From Rutidosis leptorrhynchoides (taxonomy: Eukaryota > Streptophyta > Magnoliopsida > Asterales > Asteraceae): a DNA stretch of 64,000 nucleotides. A program made the position numbers and the translations under genes. Each line of letters opens with the position of its first letter. Position 1 is the stretch's first letter. The stretch covers positions 223,273,501 through 223,337,500 of the forward strand of contig NC_092338.1 of NCBI RefSeq assembly GCF_046630445.1, written 5' to 3'. Below, piece after piece: positions 12,597 through 22,372 of this stretch. Under the pieces are notes generated by a model. It saw nothing but the letters and a program-made list of their open reading frames with translations, was not told the origin of the DNA and did not search any database.

Positions 12597-13351
12597 TAAA
12601 GTAAAGTAAAAATAAAGTAAAGGTAAAGTTTAAGTATAGTAAAAGTATAAAACTATGTACGTATAATACGCGTATAAATATATATAATATTAATTTAAAT
12701 CGTTATATATATTTAATAAAATAAAATATAAATATCGTTATCTTTATCATACTAGTTAAGTAATGAGTTGTCAAAAGTGGTTCTAGATATTTATAAAAGT
12801 TATATACGTTTTAATAATAAAGTTCTTTTTAAACTGAAAACGTTTTTGTACGTTTGAAACTAAATAGATCAATCGAGTCTTTATGAGATTCAATCTTCCA
12901 CTATCCTTTGTTTAGTTCTCAATGATTGACAATTTGTTCTTATTTATAAATCACTTTACCATTTTTCGAATATTGTTAAAATGGAAAGATTTCTCAAATC
13001 AACGTGGGCCTTTCAACAGAGACTTGTAATCATAATTCAATATATCTGATAATTCAATCATTTGATCTTATCTTCTAATTCCATTGATAAACATTTTAAA
13101 ACAGATACAATTATATAAAGTATTTAATCTAATATTTTGTTTACGTTTCAAGTTATAATATATATACACATATACATATATAATCATATTCGTTTAATGG
13201 TCCGTGAATCGTTGGAACTTGGTCGAGGTTGAATGGATGTATGAACATAGTTTAAAATTCTTGAAATTTAACTTAACAAATATTGCTTATCGTGTCGGAA
13301 ACATATAAAGATTAAAGTTTAAATTTGATTGGAAATTTCCGGGTTGTCACA

Positions 13352-13387
13352 GTACCTACCCGTTAAAGAAATTTCGTCCCGAAATTT
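13352..13387 (-). other. Hairpin and primer tract before the 3' LTR (minus strand)
   Basis: On the minus strand the order is AAATTTC-GGGAC-GAAATTT (13369-13387), then CTTTAACGGGTAGGTAC, then the LTR. The 7-bp stem is perfect. The same arrangement is found at 36092-36128, 44427-44462 and 57275-57310. Confidence 0.8.
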
Positions 13388-13700
13388 GAGTGGAAAGGTC
13401 GTGAATGATAATAAGTATGTTTTCATGATGCATACGGGCTGAAAATTAGAGTTTTATCATCAGCGAATAATTTGGATAAACAATCCATTTATATGAAGAG
13501 TACGAATGAAGCTAACATAGAAGAGTGAAATGAGTAAGTGTAGATTCATCTTATCATTTGACGTAGATATGATTGATTCCCAGATTTCAAGGGATTTGAA
13601 GAAAATCTTCTTAATAAGATTTGACTCTCCGGTAATCAAGGGAATTAGGATCCGCTTTAAATGCGATCGTCCATTTTAATTGTTCTGTCGGAGATTTTCT

Positions 13701-13710
13701 TATAAATTCA
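13701..13710 (+). promoter_or_regulatory. TATA box of the antisense module
   Basis: TATAAATTCACCTCCTTCGTTTCC aligns with the sister element's minus-strand TATAAATTAAGCTCTTCCGTTCC at 56937-56959. After removing the solo LTR and one TSD it lies about 83 bp upstream of the small ORF start; in the sister the distance is about 77 bp. Promoter activity is inferred. Confidence 0.45.
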
Positions 13711-13741
13711 CCTCCTTCGTTTCCTTACAACTTACACCTTC

Positions 13742-14364
13742 TGTTGATGTATTTTATGCAAGTCCCTAGACATCTACCCACGTCCATTGCAGGTACAACA
13801 ATTTACAGGCCACCATGATTGCTCGTTATTATCTTATCCGTGTTTGTATGTGGTTACAGGAACTGCAGGAACGAGATTTAGATGTTTGACTATGTTAGAC
13901 TTAGTCAGACGTATGAGTGAAGCCTCACTAGTACGGCTGACAGGCTCATACGCACGGTTGATGCTGAGCTAAGTCACAATTACAACCTAAATGAGAAGAC
14001 ACGAGTGAGTGATCACCCGTACGGCTGATGAAGCCAACTCGTACGTGTGATGAATGAATCGCATGGGTGAGTCAACAGCAGGGGTATATAAAGTCTTATG
14101 TTCTTCTTTTTAGGTTAAGCCTCTCATTTGTTACACACACTCAGATCTAGTGAGCTCCTCCGATTCTCTCTCAGTCCAAATCACCCAGGTGGTGAATAAT
14201 AGCTCTAGGTGTTGATCTAATCACACTTGATTTAGTTGTGGTTTGACTAAATTAATTAAAAAAAAAAAAAAACTTAACCTATTCACTAGAGGGTTTGATT
14301 CACTTATTCCGCCATTGTGTGAGTTAAATCTGTTTATTTCTAAGTTCCTAGTCATGTTTCATCA
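13742..14364 (+). mobile_element. Ty1/copia-like solo LTR (623 bp)
   Basis: TGTTGATGTATT to TTTCATCA, homologous to the LTR at 2609-3221, with a perfect 5-bp duplication CCTTC at 13737-13741 and 14365-14369. No internal sequence remains, so it arose by LTR-LTR recombination. It sits between the TATA box and ATG of the antisense module. TATATAAA is at 14085-14092. The 61-codon open frame inside is LTR sequence, not a gene. Confidence 0.95.
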
Positions 14365-14411
14365 CCTTCTATTCTTTCCCCCTCAACTCATATTTTAAAG
14401 TATTCATCAAC

Positions 14412-14585
14412 ATGCTCCATCCAGTTCTGATTCTTGATATACTTCTAACTTTCATATCGGTCATTCTTCTTTTTCATCTACCGCCGGAAGAATCTATTTA
14501 CTTCTACTGTACTCTTGGATTTATAGTGTTTCTAGTTCTCCCGTGTCTTTATATTGCTATATGCATCGATATATATGGTTTATAA
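14412..14585 (+). CDS. Antisense small membrane protein of non-autonomous Ty3 elements (57 aa)
   Basis: The frame runs from ATG at 14412 to TAA at 14583. It has two hydrophobic segments, about residues 4-23 and 32-51, separated by LPPEESIYF, suggesting a two-pass hairpin membrane protein. The sister element encodes a homologue of exactly the same length at 56710-56883 with no indels. A hand count of codon differences gives about 17 first-position, 6 second-position and 20 third-position changes, mostly I/V/L/F exchanges: the pattern of selection on hydrophobicity. The orientation is antisense to the element. A copia solo LTR 47 bp upstream now separates it from its TATA box. I recognise no family; no annotation is known to me. 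Confidence 0.55.
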   Translation: MLHPVLILDILLTFISVILLFHLPPEESIYFYCTLGFIVFLVLPCLYIAICIDIYGL

Positions 14586-15000
14586 TTTCTGGTTTGTCGT
14601 TGGACTTTATATGTTCCCTTATATTTCAAAGTCTCTGCTTCTGTCTTTTATAATCATTATCATTCACAGTTAATGCTCTCTTTTATTTGCTGCAATTTAT
14701 ACCCCAATTTCTATTTCGGAGTTTTGTCCTTTTGTTTCTTCTTCTTGCGATTAAGCACCGCTTGTAATGGTCCAGAATTCACAGATATGAATTTCAGAAT
14801 GAACATTATTAATGTTCTAGGAAGGAAATTGTGATGGCACGATCTTGACTTGTTAAATTACTAGAATACCTTGGAAAAGGCCGAATCATAAGGAAATATT
14901 TTCTTGATATTTTAGAGGTTAAATAGAATACAAGAGTCGTATAACATGGCACATGATGATGTTATGATCTGTGAATCATCACGTTCCATTTAGAAACTCA

Positions 15001-15061
15001 GCATGACTTACTGTAATATAATCACATTGATCAAGTGTCATTATATTATACTAATTCATGC
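15001..15061. other. 61-bp near-perfect palindrome, TTGATCAA centre
   Basis: The arms begin GCATGACTTACTGTAATATAA and end TTATATTATACTAATTCATGC around a TTGATCAA core, with about five mismatched pairs. The sister element has the same 61-bp palindrome at 56328-56388, and the minus element in the Tekay has a 63-bp version at 37491-37553. Flanking sequence is also conserved (TTCCATT(T)AGAAACTCA). Confidence 0.75.
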
Positions 15062-15266
15062 TTCAGTTCCCAACACTACTTCATAATATTCCTATTTTAA
15101 ACTTGAATGTTTCAGAATTTAGAAACTAAAATAGTTTCTTTTATGATGTAATACAGATAGCGCGAAGAGGTAAATGATTTCAAATAAGAAAAATTAAGAA
15201 AATATCTTCAGAAATATGGAGGATATTTATAATGAAAGATATGATGATATTTTAGAATTTCTAATA

Positions 15267-15612
15267 TCAGAGGATGATGAAGAATATTGTCCGCAGGGGT
15301 TTAGAGTCAGGAGCAAGGTATTCGTTAATGACTTTAGCAGGTACTGAATCATTTGGATCCTTTGAAGTCAGGTTCAGTCTTTGTAATTTGTCCACAGCCT
15401 CCTTCCTACTTTGCTCAATCCGTTTTCCAGTTCCAAAACTTCTCTTTTTCTGCGCTTTGCCAGCACACTTCATCATTATCATCCAGCTTTTGCCGTTTAA
15501 AGTCGTTTATAGTTTTTGCTGCTTCATCAGCATTTTTTTTTTTTCGGAGAACCAATTCGTAGTTCGGAGTGTTTTTCAGAAACTTCACATTCAAATTAAG
15601 TCCAGAAGATAG
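15267..15612. pseudogene. Conserved internal block (GTGKRIE), coding strand unclear
   Basis: The minus strand (element sense) reads GTGKRIEQSRKEAVDKL, then KDPNDSVP and NEYLAPDSKPL. The plus strand is open from 15274 to 15612 with SIRFPVPKLLFF. Both readings have a similar counterpart in the outer element (5142-5412 plus 56066-56110). The element-sense reading is hydrophilic and more protein-like, while the plus reading is very hydrophobic. I do not recognise a domain in either. Confidence 0.4.
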
Positions 15613-15742
15613 ACGTTATATATACACATATAACTGTTGGCGTAGACATGCTGTGAGATTTCAAAATACTGATTGCTAATTCCCAATGATTCGTATGGCA
15701 AATCTCATTACAAGATGCGAATGAGTAAATGATGGGGTTTCA

Positions 15743-15980
15743 ATGAATAATTATAATGACTTTTTGGAGAGGCTAAAGTCAAAGGGCAATGAAGTTGTTG
15801 GTACATCTGCTAATAATGTGGTGAAATGTAAAAAGTTCCCTGGTAACGATGGTGTATATCTCAAGGTTATAATAAGGTTAGTCTGACTGAAAAGTCGAAG
15901 TTGACTTGCTGGAGCTGTGACAAAACTGGCTAATTTGAATAGGAGTCGCAAAGTTATTTTTGCTAATAAATACCAAAGAA
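15743..15980 (+). pseudogene. Antisense zinc-knuckle-like segment
   Basis: From ATG at 15743 the reading begins MNNYNDFLERLKSKGNEVVG and continues to FPGNDG. After a frame change comes KLTCWSCDKTG followed by a stop where a CCHC knuckle would have its histidine. It is homologous to the minus strand at 4795-5017 in the outer element. CCHC knuckles bind nucleic acid and are common in gag proteins. This one runs opposite to the element and is broken. Confidence 0.35.
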
Positions 15981-16405
15981 TCTGACGCGGATACGTTGTT
16001 TAAACTTTTACTTTGGTTTCAAGAGTTTTTCGGGTACATAACTGTGGGTAACATGTGGTTGGATCATCATCTCGATTGCTCATCATTCGAAGTGTCTTCA
16101 GAAATTTTCGAAGGGTTTGAACACAGATTGTAATCGTTAACATACATTTGATGTTCTAACACAGTTTTGAAGTCAAAATATAGCTTGTGAAAGATGTAAG
16201 GATCTAAGAGTGATGATTTTGGTCATATCTCATGTTGAATTTTGAGATTTCAAAATCAGAATATGTAATTAAATTTTGAATGAGTATGGTTGTTTTGATT
16301 TCTATAAAAGAATGTATATTGTTGTGAAAGTAGGGAGTATAATGGATGATTTGCTGAATCAGATTCGAAGAATGTAACATATTAATTGTGAATTTATATA
16401 TCTCT

Positions 16406-16422
16406 CGGGTATTACCTACCCG
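16406..16422 (-). other. Conserved CGGGTA...TACCCG hairpin
   Basis: Perfect 6-bp stem with a 5-nt loop. On the minus strand it reads TTAACGGGTAGGTAATACCCG, the same motif that precedes the 3' LTR (TTAACGGGTAGGTAC). Confidence 0.65.
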
Positions 16423-17479
16423 TTAAAAAAATTTCACAATTAATATTTTGTACAAAAGAATTTTATTACAGTCTTTATGAAAATATATATATGTATATTT
16501 TCTTTAGATGTAACATAGATTTAATGAGTTAATGTTAAATTAAACTCATTTGATTTACGGTTGAAACTAGAATTGAATAATCCCTAAAGGCTTTAAAAAG
16601 TACATAACTTTTACGCAGTATTTCTTTAATAACATTGAAATTATGAATCAATACTTCGTTATTTGTTGATGTATGATGTTCGGTTCGTGGAATTCTTGTG
16701 AATTTCGCAAAGTACGAATGATGTTATCTGAAAAGTTTCTGGTACATCGATGATGAAAGTGTAAAATCAAATATATACTTGATTTATTATGAATTGGAAT
16801 TTGTTGAATTGCGACAGAGATTGTAGTTAACGCTGGTTAAGTTGCGGCCGAAGGACGTACATTATTGCATATTTGTTATATGAATTAACCGAGTAGTTAA
16901 GATTCACACACAATAGCTTAGCACGGAAAGATTTATTTCAAAAAATATATATATATAATATACATATAATTTCTTCAGAGGGAATGAGTTAATTCTTCAT
17001 AACTCATTGATACAATATACACGTTATTGATTCGTAATGATGTCCACAGTGATTCTTGAACTGATGGAGTTTGTGATGTTATCCGTGTTGTTGATTCGGA
17101 TGTTGACTGTACTGACGATGCTGGTAACGCTGACGGTACTGTTGATGCTGTTGGTAAAGCAAGTTTAGCTTGTTAATCACACACCATTTTTATCAGGGTT
17201 TCTACTCTTCCTTCTATAATTTTGGTTCGCTTAACTGATTTATGGTTAGGGCTAGATTAGATAATCTCTAAGACTTTAGAGATTACATAATCGCCGCGGA
17301 ATGTTTCTCCAATGAAGTTATGAATTAATACTTCGTCAGTTATTGTTGTTGGTACTCCTTGGTATCTATGGTGCGTATGACGTTGATGCTCGTGGGACAG
17401 ATTGTGAAGTTGAGGTTTACGACGCGGTTATGGTTGGAGGTGGTAATGGTACTGTTGGCGTTGATGATGGTGGTACTGG

Positions 17480-17914
17480 TTATGCTGCTGATGCTGCTGC
17501 TGGTATTTGTAATCTCTGCACCATATTCTCCAAAGCCACTACCCGAGCGCGAAGCTCGTTGACTTCTTCTATTACACCGGGGTGATTGTCGGTTCGGACG
17601 AGTGGATAAATAAAATCTAAAATTTGATGTAATATATAATCGTGACGAGATACTATGGAAATGAGCGAGAAAATGGTGTTTCGGACAGGTTCGCCGGTAA
17701 GTGCTTCAGGTTCTTCGTCAAGAGGGCAATGTGGTGGATGGAAGGGATCACCTTCTTCTTGTCTCCAATGATTGAGGAGGCTACGAACCCATCCCCAATT
17801 CATCCAGAATAGGTGATGACTGATTGGTTGATCTATTCCGATCACACTGCTTTTAGAGCTTGAATGGGATTCCATTTCGGAATCTGAGTGACTTGAACTG
17901 ATGACGAATTCCAT
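17480..17914 (-). CDS. Accessory coiled-coil ORF in the gag position (144 aa)
   Basis: The start is ATG at 17914 and the stop TAA at 17480-17482. The N-terminus is Ser/Glu-rich (MEFVISSSHSDSEMESHSSS). A central block RNTIFSLISIVSRHDYILHQ and a heptad stretch EEVNELRARVVALENMVQRL predict a short coiled coil. The C-terminus is Ala-rich. The homologue at 3229-3591 reads on into a Pro/Thr/Ser-rich tail, and here the same frame continues after the stop with VPPSSTPTVPLPPP, so this copy may be truncated by a nonsense change. It lies about 430 bp from the PBS, where gag is expected, but shows no capsid or zinc-knuckle motif. Function unknown. Confidence 0.5.
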   Translation of the reverse strand: MEFVISSSHSDSEMESHSSSKSSVIGIDQPISHHLFWMNWGWVRSLLNHWRQEEGDPFHPPHCPLDEEPEALTGEPVRNTIFSLISIVSRHDYILHQILDFIYPLVRTDNHPGVIEEVNELRARVVALENMVQRLQIPAAASAA

Positions 17915-18337
17915 TTCGTACGATTGGATAAAGGATTTTTTTTTTCGATATGAAATGATTTTGGCTAACGGATGGTATTCTAATTACATAGAATATATAT
18001 ATATATATATCAAAAGATTTCGTAGATTACGGAGGACTTTGCGGGATATGTCAGGCAAAGTTTAAATTAACAGATACGATAAGATATGATTTAGCAGATA
18101 TGCTAAGATATGAATTTTTGTCTATACACTATTCATGCAATCAATGCAGCAAGACGTGTCTTAGACTAAAAATGATAAGCAGGTAATTTCCTGAGGATGA
18201 TAAGTAGTTAATTTTCGACACAAAATGATAAGCAAAACATTTGACATGCAGACACGGTCGAAGTCCAGACTCACTAATGCATCCTATCGACTTATCAGTT
18301 AGACACACTAATGCAGACCTGGTTCGCTAAGACCACC

Positions 18338-18351
18338 GCTCTGATACCAAC
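18338..18351 (-). other. Primer-binding site, initiator tRNA-Met
   Basis: On the minus strand, directly after the 5' LTR, the sequence is AGTTGGTATCAGAGC. TGGTATCAGAGC complements the 3' end of plant initiator tRNA-Met and is the usual PBS of Ty3/gypsy elements. Confidence 0.85.
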
Positions 18352-20255
18352 TGAAAGGACCCGTTCATATACATTATAAATGATTCACAATAGTTGATTA
18401 CATTGCGAGGTATTTGACCTCTATATGATACATTTTACAAACATTGCATTCGTTTTTAAAAGACAAACTTTCTTTACATCGAAAATTGACAGGCATGCAT
18501 ACCATTTCATAATATCCACTATCCAACTATAAATTGATTTAATAATAATCTTTGATGAACTCAATGACTCAAATGCAACGTTCTTCGAAATATGCTATGA
18601 AAGACTCCAAGTAATATCTTTAAAATGAGCAAATGCACAGCGGAAGATTTCTTTAACACCTGAGAATAAACATGCTTTAAAGTGTCAACCAAAAGGTTGG
18701 TGAGTTCATTAGTTTATCATAATCATTTATTTCCATCATTTTAATAGACCACAAGAATTTCATTTTCAGTTCTCATAAATATACGTCCCATGCATAGAGA
18801 CAAAAATAATCATTCATATGGTGAACACCTGGTAACCGACATTAACTAGATACATATAAGAATATCCCCTATCATTCCGGGATCCTCCTTCGGACATGAT
18901 ATAAATTTCGAAGTACTAAAGCATCCGGTACTTTGGATGGGGTTTGTTAGGCCCAATAGATCTATCTTTAGGATTCGCGTCAATTAGGGTGTCTGTTCCC
19001 TAATTCTTAGATTACCAGACTTTAATAAAAAGGGGCATATTCGATTTCGATAATTCAACCATAGAATGTAGTTTCAATTACTTGTGTCTATTTCGTCAAA
19101 CATTTATAAAAGCGCATGTATTCTCAGTCCCAAAAATATAAAGGGTAAAAAGGCAAATGAAACTCACCATACTGTATTTCGTAGTAAAAATACATATAAC
19201 GTCATTGAACAAGTGCAAAGTTGGCCTCGGATTCACGAACCTAAATTAATTATATATATTTATGTGTTGGTCAATATTTGTCTAACAAATTAGGTCAAGT
19301 CATAGTGTACCACAATCCTAATGCTCGAGACTAATATGCAAAAGTCAACAAAAGTAAATTTGACTCAAAATAATTTCCAAAAATCTATACATGATTAATA
19401 TATAGTTTAAATATCGTCATTTTATATTTTTAAATATTTTTAAAAGATTTATTAGAGTAAATTATATTTTTATTTATTAATAAATAAAATTTTATATTAA
19501 ATTTATATAATAAAATATACTTTTATATATATTAAGTAATAAAATTTATAGTGTTCATTTAATATCATAAAGATAATATGATAGGTATTATTAAAGTAAG
19601 TTATTACACGTAGTAAAATATGTTTGTATCACATATTTATTTAATAAAATAATATCTATAATGATAGTAAGTAAAAGTTGTATTATTTTGTAATAATAAT
19701 TATTATTATAAAAATATTAATATTTATAATTACTAAGATGACATTATGATAAAACGATAATTCTAATTATGATAACTTTAATATTTACGATAATTTTTAA
19801 TATTATCTTTAAAATAATAATTCTATTTAAAATAATAATAATAATAATAATATTTTATAGTAACAATGACATTTCTATTAAAATGATAATTTTTATTAAA
19901 ATGATAATTTTAATACTAACGATACTTTTAATAATAATAATAGTAATGATAAAAATAATAAGAACGATAATTTTATCTAAATCGATATCTTATAATATTT
20001 TAATTTCATCATGATACTCTTACTCATTATTTCCTAATCATTTCGTTTAATAGCTTTTAATCGTCTTTTATATCGTGTTCATAATAATGATAATAATAGT
20101 AATCAAAATAATTAGGTGTTACAAATATTTGTTTTAATTACACTAATATTAATAATGATAGTTACTATAACATTATTAACGATAATACTAATAATTATCT
20201 TAATGATAATATAGTAATAATAATAATAACAATAACAATAACCATTTTTAAATAA

Positions 20256-20353
<98 letters not shown>

Positions 20354-20355
20354 TG

Positions 20356-20444
<89 letters not shown>

Positions 20445-22074
20445 TGGATAATAATAATACTAATTATAACTTTAACGATAATAACGATAGTAATAATAAA
20501 AAAAAATAACAATTTTTAATGATATATCCCTTTTATTGATAAAGATCATAATAATAAGATAAAACTAGAACGACGATAAAAACGACGATAATAATAATCA
20601 TTTTTAATAAAAAAATCGAAAATTCAATTGATTATAACTTCTAATCCGTTCATCGAAACCATTCGATATCTAAAGGAAAAGTTCTTAATTTTTCGCTAGC
20701 TTTCCAAGGACATGCATATCTTATACCTTATCTCAATCTCAAGTGTAACTAATTCAAGATTCAACCTAATCTGTCTAAGGGCAATATCAAAAGTACAAGC
20801 ATGCATAATCTTAAATACTCGAGCACTAGTCAGGGATACACTATTAGTATGTAAAAGTTAAATTATGAGTACTCACGTATCAATATTGAGATTCAATATT
20901 GCAGGAAAGGTACGTAGACGCAACGGAAATGATAAACACTATATTGACCTCACGAACATACCCATGAACCATACTCAATCACCTCCATAGCTATAACCCA
21001 TAATTTCCTTAATCCTATCCTACTCGAAAAACAATTTCGAAACCACTCGGACAGCACTCCGTCGTAATATTTTATGTATACTAATAATATCTTGAAATAA
21101 TACGGAGTAAATATATATATGTAAATCGATTGAGAGAGTTTAGAGAAAAATATTTTCAAGTTTCTATGAAATAATGAAACCTATTGAATTCTATTTATAA
21201 TAGATTTTTGAATTATTAAAGTGAATTATTAAAGTATGAATTATTAAAGTGAATTATTAAAGTATGAATTATTAAAGTGAATTATTAAAGTATGAATTAT
21301 TAAAGTGAATTATTAAAGTTAAAGTAAAGTAAAAATAAAGTAAAGGTAAAGTTTAAGTATAGTAAAAGTATAAAACTATGTACGTATAATACGCGTATAA
21401 ATATATATAATATTAATTTAAATCGTTATATATATTTAATAAAATAAAATATAAATATCGTTATCTTTATCATACTAGTTAAGTAATGAGTTGTCAAAAG
21501 TGGTTCTAGATATTTATAAAAGTTATATACGTTTTAATAATAAAGTTCTTTTTAAACTGAAAACGTTTTTGTACGTTTGAAACTAAATAGATCAATCGAG
21601 TCTTTATGAGATTCAATCTTCCACTATCCTTTGTTTAGTTCTCAATGATTGACAATTTGTTCTTATTTATAAATCACTTTACCATTTTTCGAATATTGTT
21701 AAAATGGAAAGATTTCTCAAATCAACGTGGGCCTTTCAACAGAGACTTGTAATCATAATTCAATATATCTGATAATTCAATCATTTGATCTTATCTTCTA
21801 ATTCCATTGATAAACATTTTAAAACAGATACAATTATATAAAGTATTTAATCTAATATTTTGTTTACGTTTCAAGTTATAATATATATACACATATACAT
21901 ATATAATCATATTCGTTTAATGGTTCGTGAATCGTTGGAACTTGGTCGAGGTTGAATGGATGTATGAACATAGTTTAAAATTCTTGAAATTTAACTTAAC
22001 AAATATTGCTTATCGTGTCGGAAACATATAAAGATTAAAGTTTAAATTTGATTGGAAATTTCCGGGTTGTCACA
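18352..22074 (-). repeat. 5' LTR of young Ty3 element (3723 bp)
   Basis: Partner of 9638-13351, with the same minisatellite and microsatellites. Visible substitutions are very few (for example AAATGATT against AAACGATT near the LTR end, and GGTTCGTG against GGTCCGTG). Confidence 0.92.
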
Positions 22075-22239
22075 TCGTATTAGACTGGTGTTTGATATTT
22101 GTGTTTCTCACATACAAGAGCAACTATTTTAATTGTAGGTTCTTCAATTGTCTGATTTTCTAAATTTTTTAGCCAAAGCTAAAGGTTGGTCAACTGCAGC
22201 ATCAAAGTTTTTTTTTACCTGAATCGAGTCTGTGAATTA

Positions 22240-22370
22240 CTCTCTCCGTCCCATAACAAGTGTCTTCATCAAATACTACATAACACAAATAAAAATATTT
22301 GAAGTGAAAATTTTGAAAATAAGACCTTGAAAAGTCAAACAGGACACATAGTATTATGGGACATAGGGAG
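22240..22370. mobile_element. Stowaway-like MITE (131 bp)
   Basis: The ends are CTCTCTCCGTCCCATAA and the complement of CTCCCTATGTCCCATAA, flanked by TA on both sides (22238-22239, 22371-22372). The terminal CTCCCTCCGTCCC motif and TA duplication define Stowaway (Tc1/mariner) MITEs. Confidence 0.85.
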
Positions 22371-22372
22371 TA

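Noticed and set aside
13787-13972. 61-codon frame
   Set aside because: Lies wholly inside the copia solo LTR (U3 region).
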